Shown: positions 16,439 to 27,700 of the stretch, in pieces | Position numbering within the stretch: position 1 is the stretch's first letter | Layout of the letters: each line of letters begins with the position of its first letter | DNA from: JAVBKX01 sp031553835 | Lineage (GTDB): Bacteria > Bacteroidota > Bacteroidia > Bacteroidales > Azobacteroidaceae | DNA: 64,000 nt | Assembly (NCBI GenBank): GCA_031553835.1 | Contig: JAVBKX010000041.1 | Coordinates: forward strand, 94,954 to 158,953 | Direction: 5' to 3' | Made by a program: the position numbers and the translations under genes | Notes under the pieces: generated by a model | The model's input: the letters and a program-made list of their open reading frames with translations, nothing else | Databases searched by the model: none | Told to the model about the DNA's origin: nothing

Positions 16439-19041
16439 TATTTAAGAATAGTAAATGACATTGGTTCGAAAGAATATTCCATATCAGATTGCGGACTGAG
16501 TACAATATTGGATTCAGGAACAATATAAAAAGGATTATCAGCTGAATTTTCAGCTTTCAGATGCAATGTCCCCATTGTAATGGTTTCCAAGCCTTGTACA
16601 TGTACGTCATTCAACATGATGTTCGTTTTGACTTCTCCCGGATATAAGTTCACTACTTTGACAATGAGATTTTTACCATCAGGACTGATCGTAGCAGTAG
16701 AAGTTAATACTTTCGAACGCACATTTTCATGAATCCCCTGTCCGGCATATACCTCGATATCGGACGTATTCACCTGTTGGCGAACTATATCCGTTTGAAA
16801 ATTTTCTCCAAATAATTTTACAACCCATCCCGAAGGCTGATACCAAGAGCGAGAGCTTGTATAGAAAATATGCCCTTGGTCCCATTCGTACAGATTACCG
16901 GAAGCATGTGCCGCATTACAGAATGATTGCCAACTTACTATATCAAAATTTTGTTCGGAAACCATGGTAAACAGAGCATCACACAAGCCACGTTGCCAAT
17001 TATGGGAATGTCCATTAACTTCCTCTGCATAAAGTTTAATTCCGCTACGCACGGCCTCTGGAAAAAAATTTCGATAAGTATCGAGCGTTTTTCTCCAGGC
17101 CTCGCCATCACCAAGGAATCCGACTTCAGGACGGGAACCGAACGAATGTATATCTTTAGCGGTAAACTTATCGAAGGGTCTGTTTGCTATATTATCCACC
17201 ATATATTGAGCGGTATGTCCCAAGTCCCCGGTAAATAATTTAACACCCGGATCTACTTGCTTGACGGCTTCAATTGTTTCCGCCACTTCTTCGGGTGTAG
17301 GCATTCCATTGCCAATCATCACATACTTGATTTTATAAGGTTCTTTCCGTCCGTTTTCGATCCGTTTCTTTCCCCAGAAAGTGTTTGCATCACCATTGCA
17401 ATACTCAACGAATTCGGCTACTTCTTTTGCAGGCACTGCATCAAAATTAGGCAATGCCTCAATTCCTGCAACTTCACAAAATTCCAGGAACTCGAAAATC
17501 ATGAACTGAGCGGACTTATGATAACTCCATCCATCTAAATATTGCCTTCTTTTATCTTGCGACAACAGATGATGTTTCCATCCGGCAAAACCTTTTTGGT
17601 TGATCATATCTCCACCAAATCGCAAATGAGATATTCCGGATAATAGTTTTTCCGCTATATCGCGGCGAATAGGCAAACCTTTATATAGATCCCTTTCATC
17701 AGGTAATAATACGACTTGATCCACATAAATCTCCGAAGGTTGATCCAATAGTATGGCAAACCGTGCTGTCGTATCATTTTCCTTGGAAGTCAATTCGAAA
17801 TCAAACCGTTTCCAGTCTTGCCCTATGCCTGAAAGCCGTTGCCGGGCATAGGTCTTTGATCCGTCTTTGTTCTGTAAGGCAAGGATTGGTTCCGCTTTCC
17901 GGTCTCCTCTGATATATAAACGACCGGTATATTTATACTCTTTTTTTACCGTTAATCCCCAATTCCGTAATCCGCTATTACTCATTCCGAACATTCCTTT
18001 TCCCGAACGGAGACGCATCATTTGGCTTCGATTGGTATTATATGGATTTTCGGCAATCCATTTAAATTCTCCATTAGCTGATCCGTCCTCGACCGGAAAC
18101 CACCATTTACTTAAGTGATCATTATGCTCATAAGGTTTATGGTCAATATGTTTGAAATCGGCGACCCACCAACTTCCTCCATCTATTTTACGCGCTTTCA
18201 GATTACGGAACCAGGCATTTGTAAATGTTGCATCCAAACCAAGTCCTCCTTCCGGTAGAGGCTTGCCTTTATAAGTAAGGATCTGTTTTCCGTCCATACT
18301 TACAGTTATTTCTCCTTCGCGTTTGGCTTCAATTTCAAATTTGATCCATTTATCAAAAGGGAGGACTGCATCCGTATAGGCAAGTGTTTTACTTACATTA
18401 ATTCCTCTTTTGTCGTCTCCTCTACGCAACTCAACCATTTTACGATCGTATGAAACCTGTAATAAAAGGTATTCCGAATCTCCCCAGCAAAATAACAGAT
18501 TAGGTCCCCAATATCCGGTCTGATCAAGAGAATGTTGCATCATTTCGACTTCGATTAATGCATTATCGGAACGGAATAAATCGGTGAAAATCCTGCGCTG
18601 ACGACATCCTGCCAGATAAACAGCTCCATTCTCGAATGCCCACGCCGATCGCCATCTTCGTAAATTTTCATCATCACGCGGTGTGTCATGGTTTAACGGT
18701 TCGGCATGCCAGTCCCAACCCTTGGGAAGAGGCTGATTGGGCTCATCTTCGAAACTTTCGTCCCAAAGCATCTGGGCATATAATCCAGGATAAAAAGCAT
18801 GGTTTATATCTTCGATGTTAAAACCGATCATATTAGGGTCAAGCCGTCCGATGACTTCTTTAGGCCAGATTTTAATATTGGAGCGTATAGGCTCTTGCTG
18901 TTCGACCCAATCGGGTTCAGATACGGTCTTTCTCGCGACATTGACTGTATAATTATATACATCAACCCCATCGACAAGCTGCGCCGGCAGGAAATATGCG
19001 CCGGATATAAGAATCATAAATGTCATGAATATCTTTTTCAT
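16426..19041 (-). CDS. GH51-like alpha-L-arabinofuranosidase homologue, acid/base Glu replaced
   Basis: An 871-residue protein with a Sec signal peptide. It has an N-terminal region (IGFNIEDINHAFYPGLYAQ), an inserted LamG/DUF1080-like beta-sandwich at about 130-300 (NLLFCWGDSEYLLLQ), a CBM-like beta region and a GH51-type TIM barrel plus beta domain (LRFGGDMINQKGFAGWK, WQSFCNAAHASG, WYQPSGWVVKLFGENF). The nucleophile position is kept (Glu674 in LYAEEVNG), but the conserved GNE acid/base motif reads GNG at residue 579, codon GGA at 17305-17307. Activity is therefore uncertain. It is the last gene of PUL 2 and its start overlaps the previous stop by 4 bp. Role inferred: processing arabinose-containing glycan, or binding it. 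Confidence 0.8.
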   Translation of the reverse strand: MKKIFMTFMILISGAYFLPAQLVDGVDVYNYTVNVARKTVSEPDWVEQQEPIRSNIKIWPKEVIGRLDPNMIGFNIEDINHAFYPGLYAQMLWDESFEDEPNQPLPKGWDWHAEPLNHDTPRDDENLRRWRSAWAFENGAVYLAGCRQRRIFTDLFRSDNALIEVEMMQHSLDQTGYWGPNLLFCWGDSEYLLLQVSYDRKMVELRRGDDKRGINVSKTLAYTDAVLPFDKWIKFEIEAKREGEITVSMDGKQILTYKGKPLPEGGLGLDATFTNAWFRNLKARKIDGGSWWVADFKHIDHKPYEHNDHLSKWWFPVEDGSANGEFKWIAENPYNTNRSQMMRLRSGKGMFGMSNSGLRNWGLTVKKEYKYTGRLYIRGDRKAEPILALQNKDGSKTYARQRLSGIGQDWKRFDFELTSKENDTTARFAILLDQPSEIYVDQVVLLPDERDLYKGLPIRRDIAEKLLSGISHLRFGGDMINQKGFAGWKHHLLSQDKRRQYLDGWSYHKSAQFMIFEFLEFCEVAGIEALPNFDAVPAKEVAEFVEYCNGDANTFWGKKRIENGRKEPYKIKYVMIGNGMPTPEEVAETIEAVKQVDPGVKLFTGDLGHTAQYMVDNIANRPFDKFTAKDIHSFGSRPEVGFLGDGEAWRKTLDTYRNFFPEAVRSGIKLYAEEVNGHSHNWQRGLCDALFTMVSEQNFDIVSWQSFCNAAHASGNLYEWDQGHIFYTSSRSWYQPSGWVVKLFGENFQTDIVRQQVNTSDIEVYAGQGIHENVRSKVLTSTATISPDGKNLIVKVVNLYPGEVKTNIMLNDVHVQGLETITMGTLHLKAENSADNPFYIVPESNIVLSPQSDMEYSFEPMSFTILKYRLQ

Positions 19042-20762
19042 CGTTTTGAATAATTATAATCAATTATTTTTTCTTCTAAAATGATCTTATTGTCAATTTG
19101 TTTTAGATTGGATTTTTCAGGAATGACAACCAACAATACGACCCCGGATCCTTCGATTTTTACTTTGTCTCCGGAAGATGCCGAACGGGCAATGATACAT
19201 TTGGTTATCATATCGTATAAATCGGCTTTCGGATAAGTGTTCGTATCAAATTCCACACTCACTTTTTTTGCTTCTTTGTAAGGGTTATAATAAAGATAGG
19301 TAGGGCATTTATCCGGATTGAAAAAATCAGTAACCGTACAGTCTATCTGTAAGATTTTTTCAACATCGGTAGGTTTGATAATGGCTGCCAATTCCCCTAC
19401 CCATGCCGATCCATAAGGGCAAAAATCCGTAGCGCCTTTTTTATCCCTTGCTTTTTTCCTGTCACCTACCCCATACGGACCTTGATTAGATAAAATGCTT
19501 TTATATTGTTCGAAATTTCCGCCATCCAGTGTTCCCCTGGCTCCTTCATAAGAAATAGGATTATACTCTCCTGAAAGGAATTCTCCAAAAGAAGTTTGCC
19601 GGGATTCCGGATGTTCATCCTGATAAAATAAGCGGCAGGCACTTGCGGCATTAAGCACCCACTTCCCTATTGCTCTCGCATATTCAGGCGAATACCTGAC
19701 TATGGGAACCATGGTAGAAAGTTGGTCAAACGTATTCATGGCAAATGCATACAGTTCATTTTGCTGACCTACAAGACCATGCATCTGGGTTCCATGAATA
19801 TCGGCGATGATGACACCCCACCCTTTACGGTTACTGTTGTTTCCATCGATTGAAAACCGTATCATTTTGTCGAGATCGTACGAACTATCTTGTTCTGCAT
19901 TCATTCTTGCCGCCAATAAGGCACCATAAGGCATTAAAATTTCATAATAAGGACTTTCTTCTAATGGTCTGTGCTGTAAAAATTCCATACAACGAATCGC
20001 CCCTTGCAGGTATTTATCTTCACCGAAACGTATGTATGCCATATATTCGAGCCAGGCTACACCTGCTGCGGCGTCAGGTTCTTTCCAGATTCCGTTGTAA
20101 AAGGGTTTCATGGTAGAAAAATTAAATGCTGTATAATCAAAATCGGGATGCCCGTCTCCATTTATAAGAGAATTGACCGCTTCGAGCCAGCGATCGGCAA
20201 TAGACCGGAGTATTTCCCGGTAATCTTCACGGGAAGGATATAAATCGACCAATTTTGAAAATGCTACCGATGGGAATATTTCATACCAGAATGTCGATCC
20301 GGTTTTTGCTCTAAAGCCATTCAATACAAGATTTTCACCGTTATCGGTATTATAATATCTCTTCAACATTGACAGATAATCATCCCCTCCTTCCTTTCCA
20401 CTTTTATCAATACCCACTAATGATGCTCCTACGACAGCTCCGATCGACGACAGCGCTTCTCCGCGCCCATCCGACCCAATGTACGATGGGAAAGTAAACC
20501 CTTGCAACACCCCATTAAGCATGCTGTCTTCAAATTGTATTATTGGCAGATGCGGACCTGATGCATTCTCATCAAAGAGTAAACTGTCCTGAAGGAGGGT
20601 GATGGCTTTGAAATCTTTGAGTTTGTAATCGACCGGAGCATCCGGCATCATATCATCAATACGGTATATCTTTTTATGTTCAACACCAACATGATCTTCT
20701 TTTGAGATCGAACAGGAAAAAAATAAACAGAACAAAATAATACTACATTCTTTCTTTTTCAT
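19038..20762 (-). CDS. PUL-associated lipoprotein of unknown function, paralogue of the 20810-22906 product
   Basis: I do not recognise a named family. The 574-residue product has a short signal with lipobox FFSCS. It is rich in helical blocks separated by conserved aromatic/Gly motifs (GVAWLEYMAYIRFG, ILMPYGALLAARMNAE, GWGVII, MHGL, LYAFAMNTF, IGKWVLN), the look of an (alpha/alpha)6-type toroid, and ends in a small beta domain (KPTDVEKILQID, PTYLYYNPY). Nearly all these blocks recur in the upstream neighbour. The context, between susD and a GH51-like gene, suggests a glycosidase or lyase, but no catalytic residues can be named. Its stop overlaps the GH51-like start. Confidence 0.75.
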   Translation of the reverse strand: MKKKECSIILFCLFFSCSISKEDHVGVEHKKIYRIDDMMPDAPVDYKLKDFKAITLLQDSLLFDENASGPHLPIIQFEDSMLNGVLQGFTFPSYIGSDGRGEALSSIGAVVGASLVGIDKSGKEGGDDYLSMLKRYYNTDNGENLVLNGFRAKTGSTFWYEIFPSVAFSKLVDLYPSREDYREILRSIADRWLEAVNSLINGDGHPDFDYTAFNFSTMKPFYNGIWKEPDAAAGVAWLEYMAYIRFGEDKYLQGAIRCMEFLQHRPLEESPYYEILMPYGALLAARMNAEQDSSYDLDKMIRFSIDGNNSNRKGWGVIIADIHGTQMHGLVGQQNELYAFAMNTFDQLSTMVPIVRYSPEYARAIGKWVLNAASACRLFYQDEHPESRQTSFGEFLSGEYNPISYEGARGTLDGGNFEQYKSILSNQGPYGVGDRKKARDKKGATDFCPYGSAWVGELAAIIKPTDVEKILQIDCTVTDFFNPDKCPTYLYYNPYKEAKKVSVEFDTNTYPKADLYDMITKCIIARSASSGDKVKIEGSGVVLLVVIPEKSNLKQIDNKIILEEKIIDYNYSKR

Positions 20763-20809
20763 ACTTCAGATTTTAATGAATTTAACCAATGGGATGTAAA
20801 TACCTGATA

Positions 20810-22906
20810 TTAAATTGTCCCATAGTCAATGATGATCCCGTTTGCCAACATTTTATTACCCGAACGGCTTATCTCGCTGCCGGAAGGTATTATCGTCAGA
20901 ATGGATGCGCCTTTTGCAGGTATTGTCACTATGCCTTTTCCGGAAATGTTTTTAGCTACAAAATTTGAAGAGATAGTATTATAAATATCAAATGTACCGG
21001 CTTTTAAATCAATTGATACCTTTTTATCTTCGTCATACGGATTGTAGTATAAAAATGTCGGGTATGCATCAGCATGATAATAATCCGTTTTCAAAAGATC
21101 CAATTGGAGTATTCCTTCCACATCCGTCGGGTTTATTATTCCACCTAAAATACCAACATGGGAACTTCCGTATAATCCTAAATCCGTGGCTGCATCTTCG
21201 GGACGGTAAGCCACAATGGGAACAGTAAAGTTTTCAATCAGGTCCACAAATGACACAACAAAATCTCCTGTAGCAAAGGGCGATATATTACTTTTACAGG
21301 TAACACCTATAGCATCCACCTTCAGGGTATCGGCATCTCTTTTTGTATCATGATTGTTGTTTTTTACGTTAAGGTACAATTTGGAATACTCACGGGGTAT
21401 CGGAGCATATATCGCCCTATCAGAGCGCCTGTTTTTCGACAACGACATCAATTTCTGGTAATCTCCATCCGGTTTATCGTTAATATAAAATGTGAAAGCG
21501 TTATTATTCGCAGTACTTCCTATTTTTGCCTGGATCACAAGCCACCTGTCAGGTATCCCCTGTGGAATATCGATTTGCCAGGTATGTTCAAGGCCTAATC
21601 CTTGAGAATTGGTCATTTCAATAATATCTTGCGTCAACATCGGTACTTCATTTTTATAGTGAGTCGATTTATAATTTCCTGAGATCACTTTTCCTTTTCC
21701 GGTTTTGATATCAGCAAGCGCTTGCGACCAGCCCCGTTTAAATTTACGGATGCCTTCGTATGCAATCACCGATTTTTTATCATACATAGCCGACCATTTG
21801 GGATTTGATTGATTGTTTGTTCCATGGGCATTTGAATAAAACATCCGGGAATTGTTTGCCACATTTAATGCCCATTTACCTATGTCGTGAGCAAATCCTT
21901 TGTCGTACCGGACAAGAGGCGTAAGAGATCCAAGCATCTGGAATGTATTCATAGCAAATGCATAACCATCTCCGTCTGTAATGCTTCCCTGAAGACCATG
22001 CATATCGTATCCATTCCATCGATCTGTTATTACGCCCCATCCGTGACGGGGTAAGGCGTCTCCATCGAAGCACCAATTCAATAATTGAGTCACATCGTAT
22101 GTTCTGCCTAATTCAGCATTCATGCGTGCCGCGACAAATGCTCCGTAAGGCAGCAACATTTCATAAAGCGGATTGGCTTTACTTCTGAATAAATATTGAA
22201 TCCCTTTGTCTGCCGCCATCAGGTATTTAGGATCTCCGGTCTTTATATAGGCCATATATTCGATCCAGGCAACTGCGGCGCCTAAATCCCGCTGCATAGT
22301 CGGATCATAAATTCCGTTACGGTCATCAGCCTCCAGTTTATCGGCAATTGCGGCATAAAAATCAGCGATTGCAATCATTTGCGCCGGAAAACCTTTAGTG
22401 TCGGGATAAAGATATCCCAGTTGAAAAGCCAGAATATTGGGTAATGATGCATACCAATCTTTGATACGATTCCAGTTTTTATCGGATGTAACGCCATTTC
22501 CATATAGGTTTATCCTGTTGTCGGAACTATACCATTTCTGACACATCTCAATGAAATTATATCCATTCTGGTTGCTTTTGTCAATCCCTGCCAAAGAAGC
22601 TCCTACAATGGCAGCAAGGTTATTAATTCCTTCATCTCCATTCGGAGCGCCTATATATGACACCATCGAAAAACTACGCCCTTTGTAATTGATCTTACGA
22701 TCATCCCATCGGTTAATAGGAAAATGCAATCCTTCTGTACGAAAAGAGAATACAAATTCATCATAATCTTTTGCCACCTGTTTCCAGTCCCGTAATTGAA
22801 AAGGAGTAGGCATATCCGGCATAAAACGGACTTTATTTATATTTTTCCGGGCATATAATGCTGTTGTCAGCATTAGTAACAGAAAGAATAATACAATTTT
22901 TTTCAT
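20810..22906 (-). CDS. PUL-associated secreted protein of unknown function, paralogue with inserted beta domain
   Basis: A 698-residue protein with a Sec signal peptide (cleavage near LYA). It shares ordered blocks with the next gene of the operon: VGASLAGIDKS, VAWIEYMAYI, MLLPYGAFVAARMNAE, GWGVI, MHGL, YAFAMNTF, IGKWALN, NPTDVEGILQLD and PTFLYYNPY. It differs by about 150 extra residues (about 415-570) between the helical part and the C-terminal beta domain, including WQIDIPQGIPDRWLVIQAK and KLYLNVKNN, which look like a beta-sandwich carbohydrate-binding insert. It sits 18 bp after susD. Probably an (alpha/alpha) toroid acting on the PUL 2 glycan; the activity is unknown. Confidence 0.75.
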   Translation of the reverse strand: MKKIVLFFLLLMLTTALYARKNINKVRFMPDMPTPFQLRDWKQVAKDYDEFVFSFRTEGLHFPINRWDDRKINYKGRSFSMVSYIGAPNGDEGINNLAAIVGASLAGIDKSNQNGYNFIEMCQKWYSSDNRINLYGNGVTSDKNWNRIKDWYASLPNILAFQLGYLYPDTKGFPAQMIAIADFYAAIADKLEADDRNGIYDPTMQRDLGAAVAWIEYMAYIKTGDPKYLMAADKGIQYLFRSKANPLYEMLLPYGAFVAARMNAELGRTYDVTQLLNWCFDGDALPRHGWGVITDRWNGYDMHGLQGSITDGDGYAFAMNTFQMLGSLTPLVRYDKGFAHDIGKWALNVANNSRMFYSNAHGTNNQSNPKWSAMYDKKSVIAYEGIRKFKRGWSQALADIKTGKGKVISGNYKSTHYKNEVPMLTQDIIEMTNSQGLGLEHTWQIDIPQGIPDRWLVIQAKIGSTANNNAFTFYINDKPDGDYQKLMSLSKNRRSDRAIYAPIPREYSKLYLNVKNNNHDTKRDADTLKVDAIGVTCKSNISPFATGDFVVSFVDLIENFTVPIVAYRPEDAATDLGLYGSSHVGILGGIINPTDVEGILQLDLLKTDYYHADAYPTFLYYNPYDEDKKVSIDLKAGTFDIYNTISSNFVAKNISGKGIVTIPAKGASILTIIPSGSEISRSGNKMLANGIIIDYGTI

Positions 22907-22924
22907 GCGTATATGTTTTATTTT

Positions 22925-24730
22925 TTATTGATATTTCATTCGATCCAAGCCTGCTATGGCATCATTCAATTCTTTCTCTCCTGCATGAGGATAAGGCATC
23001 CAATATTGGTCAACCCCTCTGACTTTTCGTTGACGGAGTGCGTACTGCACTTTATCAAGATCTCCGATGGCCGCCTGAACTCCTAATACCGGACCTGAAT
23101 ATCCACCCGGTGAACATTTGGGATTGTAGAGATCTGTAACCTTCTGAATCCGTTGCTGCAATTGTCCAAAACGAATAAGAACAAAAAACTCCTTGTTTTC
23201 GAAACCAAGTTCCCAAAGGTATTCATCGACTAAAGCCCTGTTAAAATCAGCAATATCGTTGAAGTCACTTATTTTGAATGTATGATCCGTTGCATTTTCA
23301 AAAGCCCTTGTATGTATAGCATTCAAATAATCGACAGCCTCTTGTGTCACTCCATTGAGGGCAGCTTCCGCTTCTGCATATATCAGATGAGCTTCTGCCA
23401 TACGATAGAGGGGAACTGAAACGGCAACTGCACCGGAAATACAGGATTGATCGTAATATTTTTTACAGGCAGGAGTCCTATAATTCGGATCAAAGAAAAT
23501 GACAGTAAGATTATCTCCCGACCAATACTCCTGTTTCCTGTCATTCCATTGTTCACCCAGATCGATATTAGGATAATCTGCATAACCGGGAGTAGGAGCT
23601 GCAAAATCATAGCCCACCTCCTCATAAGGTTCATTACCAAATTGCCTGTAAGGAAGGTGTATTTCAGTTACATTGGATAATGTTCTAAGATATTGATAAT
23701 GCCAAACAAATCCGGTATTCCTTCTAATGTCGTCTTTATGAAAAGAAGCTACATATTCATATGTGGGGCAGATGGGTATTCCTCCCAGGTCGGCAGGCAG
23801 GAGATCTGAATTGGCGGGAACCGTTTTAAGTCCGCTTCTGTAAAGATCCGGTATTGTCTGTGTACGCAGAATAACTTCTTTGTTATTAACATTGTCTTTC
23901 CCGTCTGCAGTACGTCCAAACATATCAATCCAATTACCATCAAACAATCCGTATTTGGCTTGCATATTTATAAGCGTATCCATGTGACTGCGGGCAATTT
24001 CAAAATAACGGTTTACATCGTTACCAAAAGCATCAGCGTATGGTTTCAGAGCGATGGCGTCCGGGGAACCCGTTTGATAGCTTTTGGCAGATTGAGCAAT
24101 TGTGATAGCTGCATCTGCAATCATGATCCTGACTCCCGCTTCATCTATTCTTCCCGGCTTACTATTAGGCCCCCATATCCGGTACACATATAAAGCCTCA
24201 TTAAGATCATTCAATATGAGTTCATAAACAGCTTTTAGTGGAGTCAGTTCATAATAACTCCCCTTCACTTCAGTCTGAGTACGAACAGGAACATCTCCCC
24301 AGTTCTTGACCAGGCGTAAATATGCAAATGCCCGCATGGCTATGGCTTCGCCTATATATGGATTTTTCTGGTCAGCACGCAAAGGTGATTTTTCCAACCC
24401 TTCCATTGTCGTATTACATTTGCGGACCAATATATAATAGCTTTGCCAGAGAGTTGACATATGACTGGAGGCAATTACAGAGGGTTCCAAAATATTTGCA
24501 TCTTGCATGCGACCATCATCATTATTCCCTGTTACACTCCGGGTAGTCTGAGTCCAGAGCTCACTATCGATATACATGTTCGAATATAACCCGAGACAAC
24601 TGGCATTGGCTTCTTCAACGGTTTTGTAAAACTGATCAGGAGTGATGAACATCATCGGTTCTTCATCCAATGATACACATCCTGTAACAATAAAAAATAA
24701 GGATATCAATATATATCTAATCTTGTTCAT
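22925..24730 (-). CDS. SusD/RagB-family glycan-binding lipoprotein (PUL 2)
   Basis: A 601-residue partner of the SusC channel encoded just upstream. Lipobox IVTGC gives Cys18. SusD features are EEPMMFITPDQFYKTVEEANA at the start, IGEAIAMRAFAYLRLVKNWGDVPV in the TPR-like region, and RMAEAHLIYAEAEAALNGV followed by YLNAIHTRAF and LVDEYLWELGFENKEFFVLIRFG near the C-terminus. Start fixed by the signal peptide; 29 bp from susC and 18 bp from the next gene. Confidence 0.95.
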   Translation of the reverse strand: MNKIRYILISLFFIVTGCVSLDEEPMMFITPDQFYKTVEEANASCLGLYSNMYIDSELWTQTTRSVTGNNDDGRMQDANILEPSVIASSHMSTLWQSYYILVRKCNTTMEGLEKSPLRADQKNPYIGEAIAMRAFAYLRLVKNWGDVPVRTQTEVKGSYYELTPLKAVYELILNDLNEALYVYRIWGPNSKPGRIDEAGVRIMIADAAITIAQSAKSYQTGSPDAIALKPYADAFGNDVNRYFEIARSHMDTLINMQAKYGLFDGNWIDMFGRTADGKDNVNNKEVILRTQTIPDLYRSGLKTVPANSDLLPADLGGIPICPTYEYVASFHKDDIRRNTGFVWHYQYLRTLSNVTEIHLPYRQFGNEPYEEVGYDFAAPTPGYADYPNIDLGEQWNDRKQEYWSGDNLTVIFFDPNYRTPACKKYYDQSCISGAVAVSVPLYRMAEAHLIYAEAEAALNGVTQEAVDYLNAIHTRAFENATDHTFKISDFNDIADFNRALVDEYLWELGFENKEFFVLIRFGQLQQRIQKVTDLYNPKCSPGGYSGPVLGVQAAIGDLDKVQYALRQRKVRGVDQYWMPYPHAGEKELNDAIAGLDRMKYQ

Positions 24731-24759
24731 GGTCAGAAAATTTTATGTGTTTATTTCTA

Positions 24760-27700
24760 TCAGAAAGTTATATTTACCCCCAAAGTCGTGCTGAATGACA
24801 TAGGATATTCACTGAATGCTACACCTCTGCGTGTTGGATCTTGTCCAAACATACTTGCTTCAGGATCAAGCCCGGTATAACTATCAATACATAATACATT
24901 GTTGAATGCAACATAGGGTCTTATCGAAGAAATATGAATCGGCTTTTGCTTGAAAAAATAAGTATAAGCAATGGTTACATTCTTCAATTTTACCCACGAA
25001 CCATCTTCAACCTGTTGACTATATGTGGCTTCACCATAATTAGAGCCCCATGGATTTTCAAGAATATTTCCTGATTTTCCATTATCTTCGAAAATAACTT
25101 TCCCATTGCGATCTTTGACTTCAGGTATCCATCGATTATCGGCATATTGATGAACCTTCCAGGTATGGTCAACGCCTGGCATAACCTGAAGATTCAATAT
25201 ATCTTGTCCGATGGAACCGGCAATTGCAAATGAAAGTTCGAAATTTTTATATCTCATCATTGAATTCAGACCGAAAATGAAATCGGGGTTGGTATTTCCG
25301 ATCACTTGTCTTTTCATATTACCCTCTTCATCTTTTTCAAAATCGTATTCTCCTAATTTCCCGACTCTTTGCCTTTCCCCTGTAACAGGATTCGTATCTT
25401 CAATCATATTGGGATTATCCTTGGCAGCATTTGCACGTTGTTCCCAAGTTTTCATAACATTGGTAATTTTATATCCCCAGATTTCACCCAATGCTCTTCC
25501 GACAGTGATAGGAAAAGGATAATTGGCCCAACCCCAAACATGCAGACCCGGATAACTTTCCAACCCTCCGAGGCTGGTAACTTTAATTTTGTTTGTCGAC
25601 CAGTTGCCGGTCATAGACCAGAAAAAATTACCTTCCGAAATAGTTCCCGTAACAGAAAGTTCCACTCCGGTATTGCGTAACGATCCTGCATTTTTGAATA
25701 CAGTACTATAACCGGTATTAGAAGCGAGGCTCATAGCCTGAAGTAAATCCGTCGTATTTTTACGATATACATCGGCAGTCAATGTAAGACGATTACGAAA
25801 GAAACCCAGATCTATTCCTGCGTCGTATTGTACCGTTTTTTCCCATTTCAGATCCGGATTAGGCAATACATTGCCCAATTGATAGGTATTACCAAGTTTA
25901 CCTTCTACCGGATAGGTTCCGGGAATAAGCGCAGCAAGGGATTGATATGCACCCACGCCCTGATTACCTGTTGTACCGATAGAAACTCTCAGTTTCAAAT
26001 TGGAAATGGATTTCACATTCTCCATAAAATTTTCCTGGTTAACCCTCCAGGCAATAGCTCCTGATGGAAAATACCCCCATTTGTTATTTTTACCGAATTT
26101 GGAACTCCCATCGGCCCTGGCTGATAAAGTCAGGAGGTACCGGTCATCATAATTATAGTTTATTCTTCCCAGATAAGACATGCCCGTCGTCTTCCAATAA
26201 TCGCTGTAAGGAGGATAAAAGGTCGTTGCAGAGCCTAATACATGATAAGTATTATAATCATTCAGAAATCCTTTACCGCTCATACTATGTCCTTCTCCCT
26301 GCCACATTTCTTGTGTAAAACCGGCAACAGCATCAATAGTATGCAGTGAAAATTTTTTATTATATGTTAATACATTTTCGTTAATAATATAGAAATTATT
26401 ATTGTTGCCGTAGAAAGCATAACCTTGTCCCGAAGCATCCCAATAACGATTCGAAGTACGTGGATTATATAAATCGCGTACATTGTGTGTAAAATGCACT
26501 CCTCCCGAAATTTTAAATTTAAGACCTTCTATAATATCAATAGCAAGCGCCATATTATCAAAAACAGTATATACCGTATTAATGTCAAGACATGCTGTTG
26601 CTGCGGTATATGGATCGTCACTATTAATGAGCAATCCGTTTTCTATCTCATAACGATTACTGGATATCAGGCGTGTCGGATCATAAATCACTGCCGCCAT
26701 CATCACTCCGCGCGAATCCCCTGATTGGATGTTGCCCACCTGGGAACGGTTACTTTTCGTATATGTGGCATTGAAGGAATTTGTAAGTTGTACTCTTTCC
26801 CAGAACCTGGAGTCAATATTAGAATTGATGGAATATCTCTTGAATTCGGAACCAACCAATACTCCTTCTACATTATCCATGCCTGCTCCGACGTAGTAAC
26901 TCAGGTCTTTTGTTCCACCCGATATTGTTAAAGCATACTTTTGATTCACTCCTGTACGTAGAACGGCATCCTGCCAATCGGTTGAAGGTACAATCCCCTT
27001 CCTGTAATCGTCGGGCGTAGGTCTGTAGGCAGCATCACCTCCAAAATTATCGGTAGGAGTCCATTTTGTATTGTATTGGCCATTGTATGCACCCGAAAAC
27101 GGCATGTCAACAATGGCTTCTTCATAGGTCATATTTTGTCCCAGAATTTTACTTATCAGATGCCGTTGACGCCTTTGTTCGGCATAGTCTCCGGCATCCA
27201 ACAGATTCCACTTACGGTACACATTGGCCAGGTCGATCGAAGCATCAAAAGTAATTTTCATCGCTCCTTCAACTCCTTTTTTAGTAGTAATAAGGACAAC
27301 TCCATTAGCGGCACGGGAGCCATATATAGCTGTAGATGATGCATCCTTAAGTATTTCTATCGATTCGATATCGGATGGATTAAGAAAACTCAACATATTG
27401 GCAGGCTGCGTCATAGTTTGCTCTGATCCGACGTTTCCAAATGAGTCAGTCGGCCCTTTAATCATTGAATTACCTCCTGAGATAGGAATTCCATCAACAA
27501 CATACAAAGGCTCCGTTCCTCCTACCAGAGAGTTAGACCCACGGATAACCATACTCAAACCGCCATCAGGAGAAGCCTCTGATTGGGTTACCATTACCCC
27601 TGCAGCACGGCCCTGCAAGCCTTGTTCTATAGAAACCATACGGCCGGTGATTGATTCGGCTTTTACAGATGATACCGCTCCGGTAAGATCACTTTTACGT

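Noticed and set aside
16226..16528. Possible protein-coding gene across the 23-bp array
   Set aside because: The repeat period is not a multiple of three, there is no family resemblance, and the frame runs into the GH51-like gene on the opposite strand and the pnp terminator.
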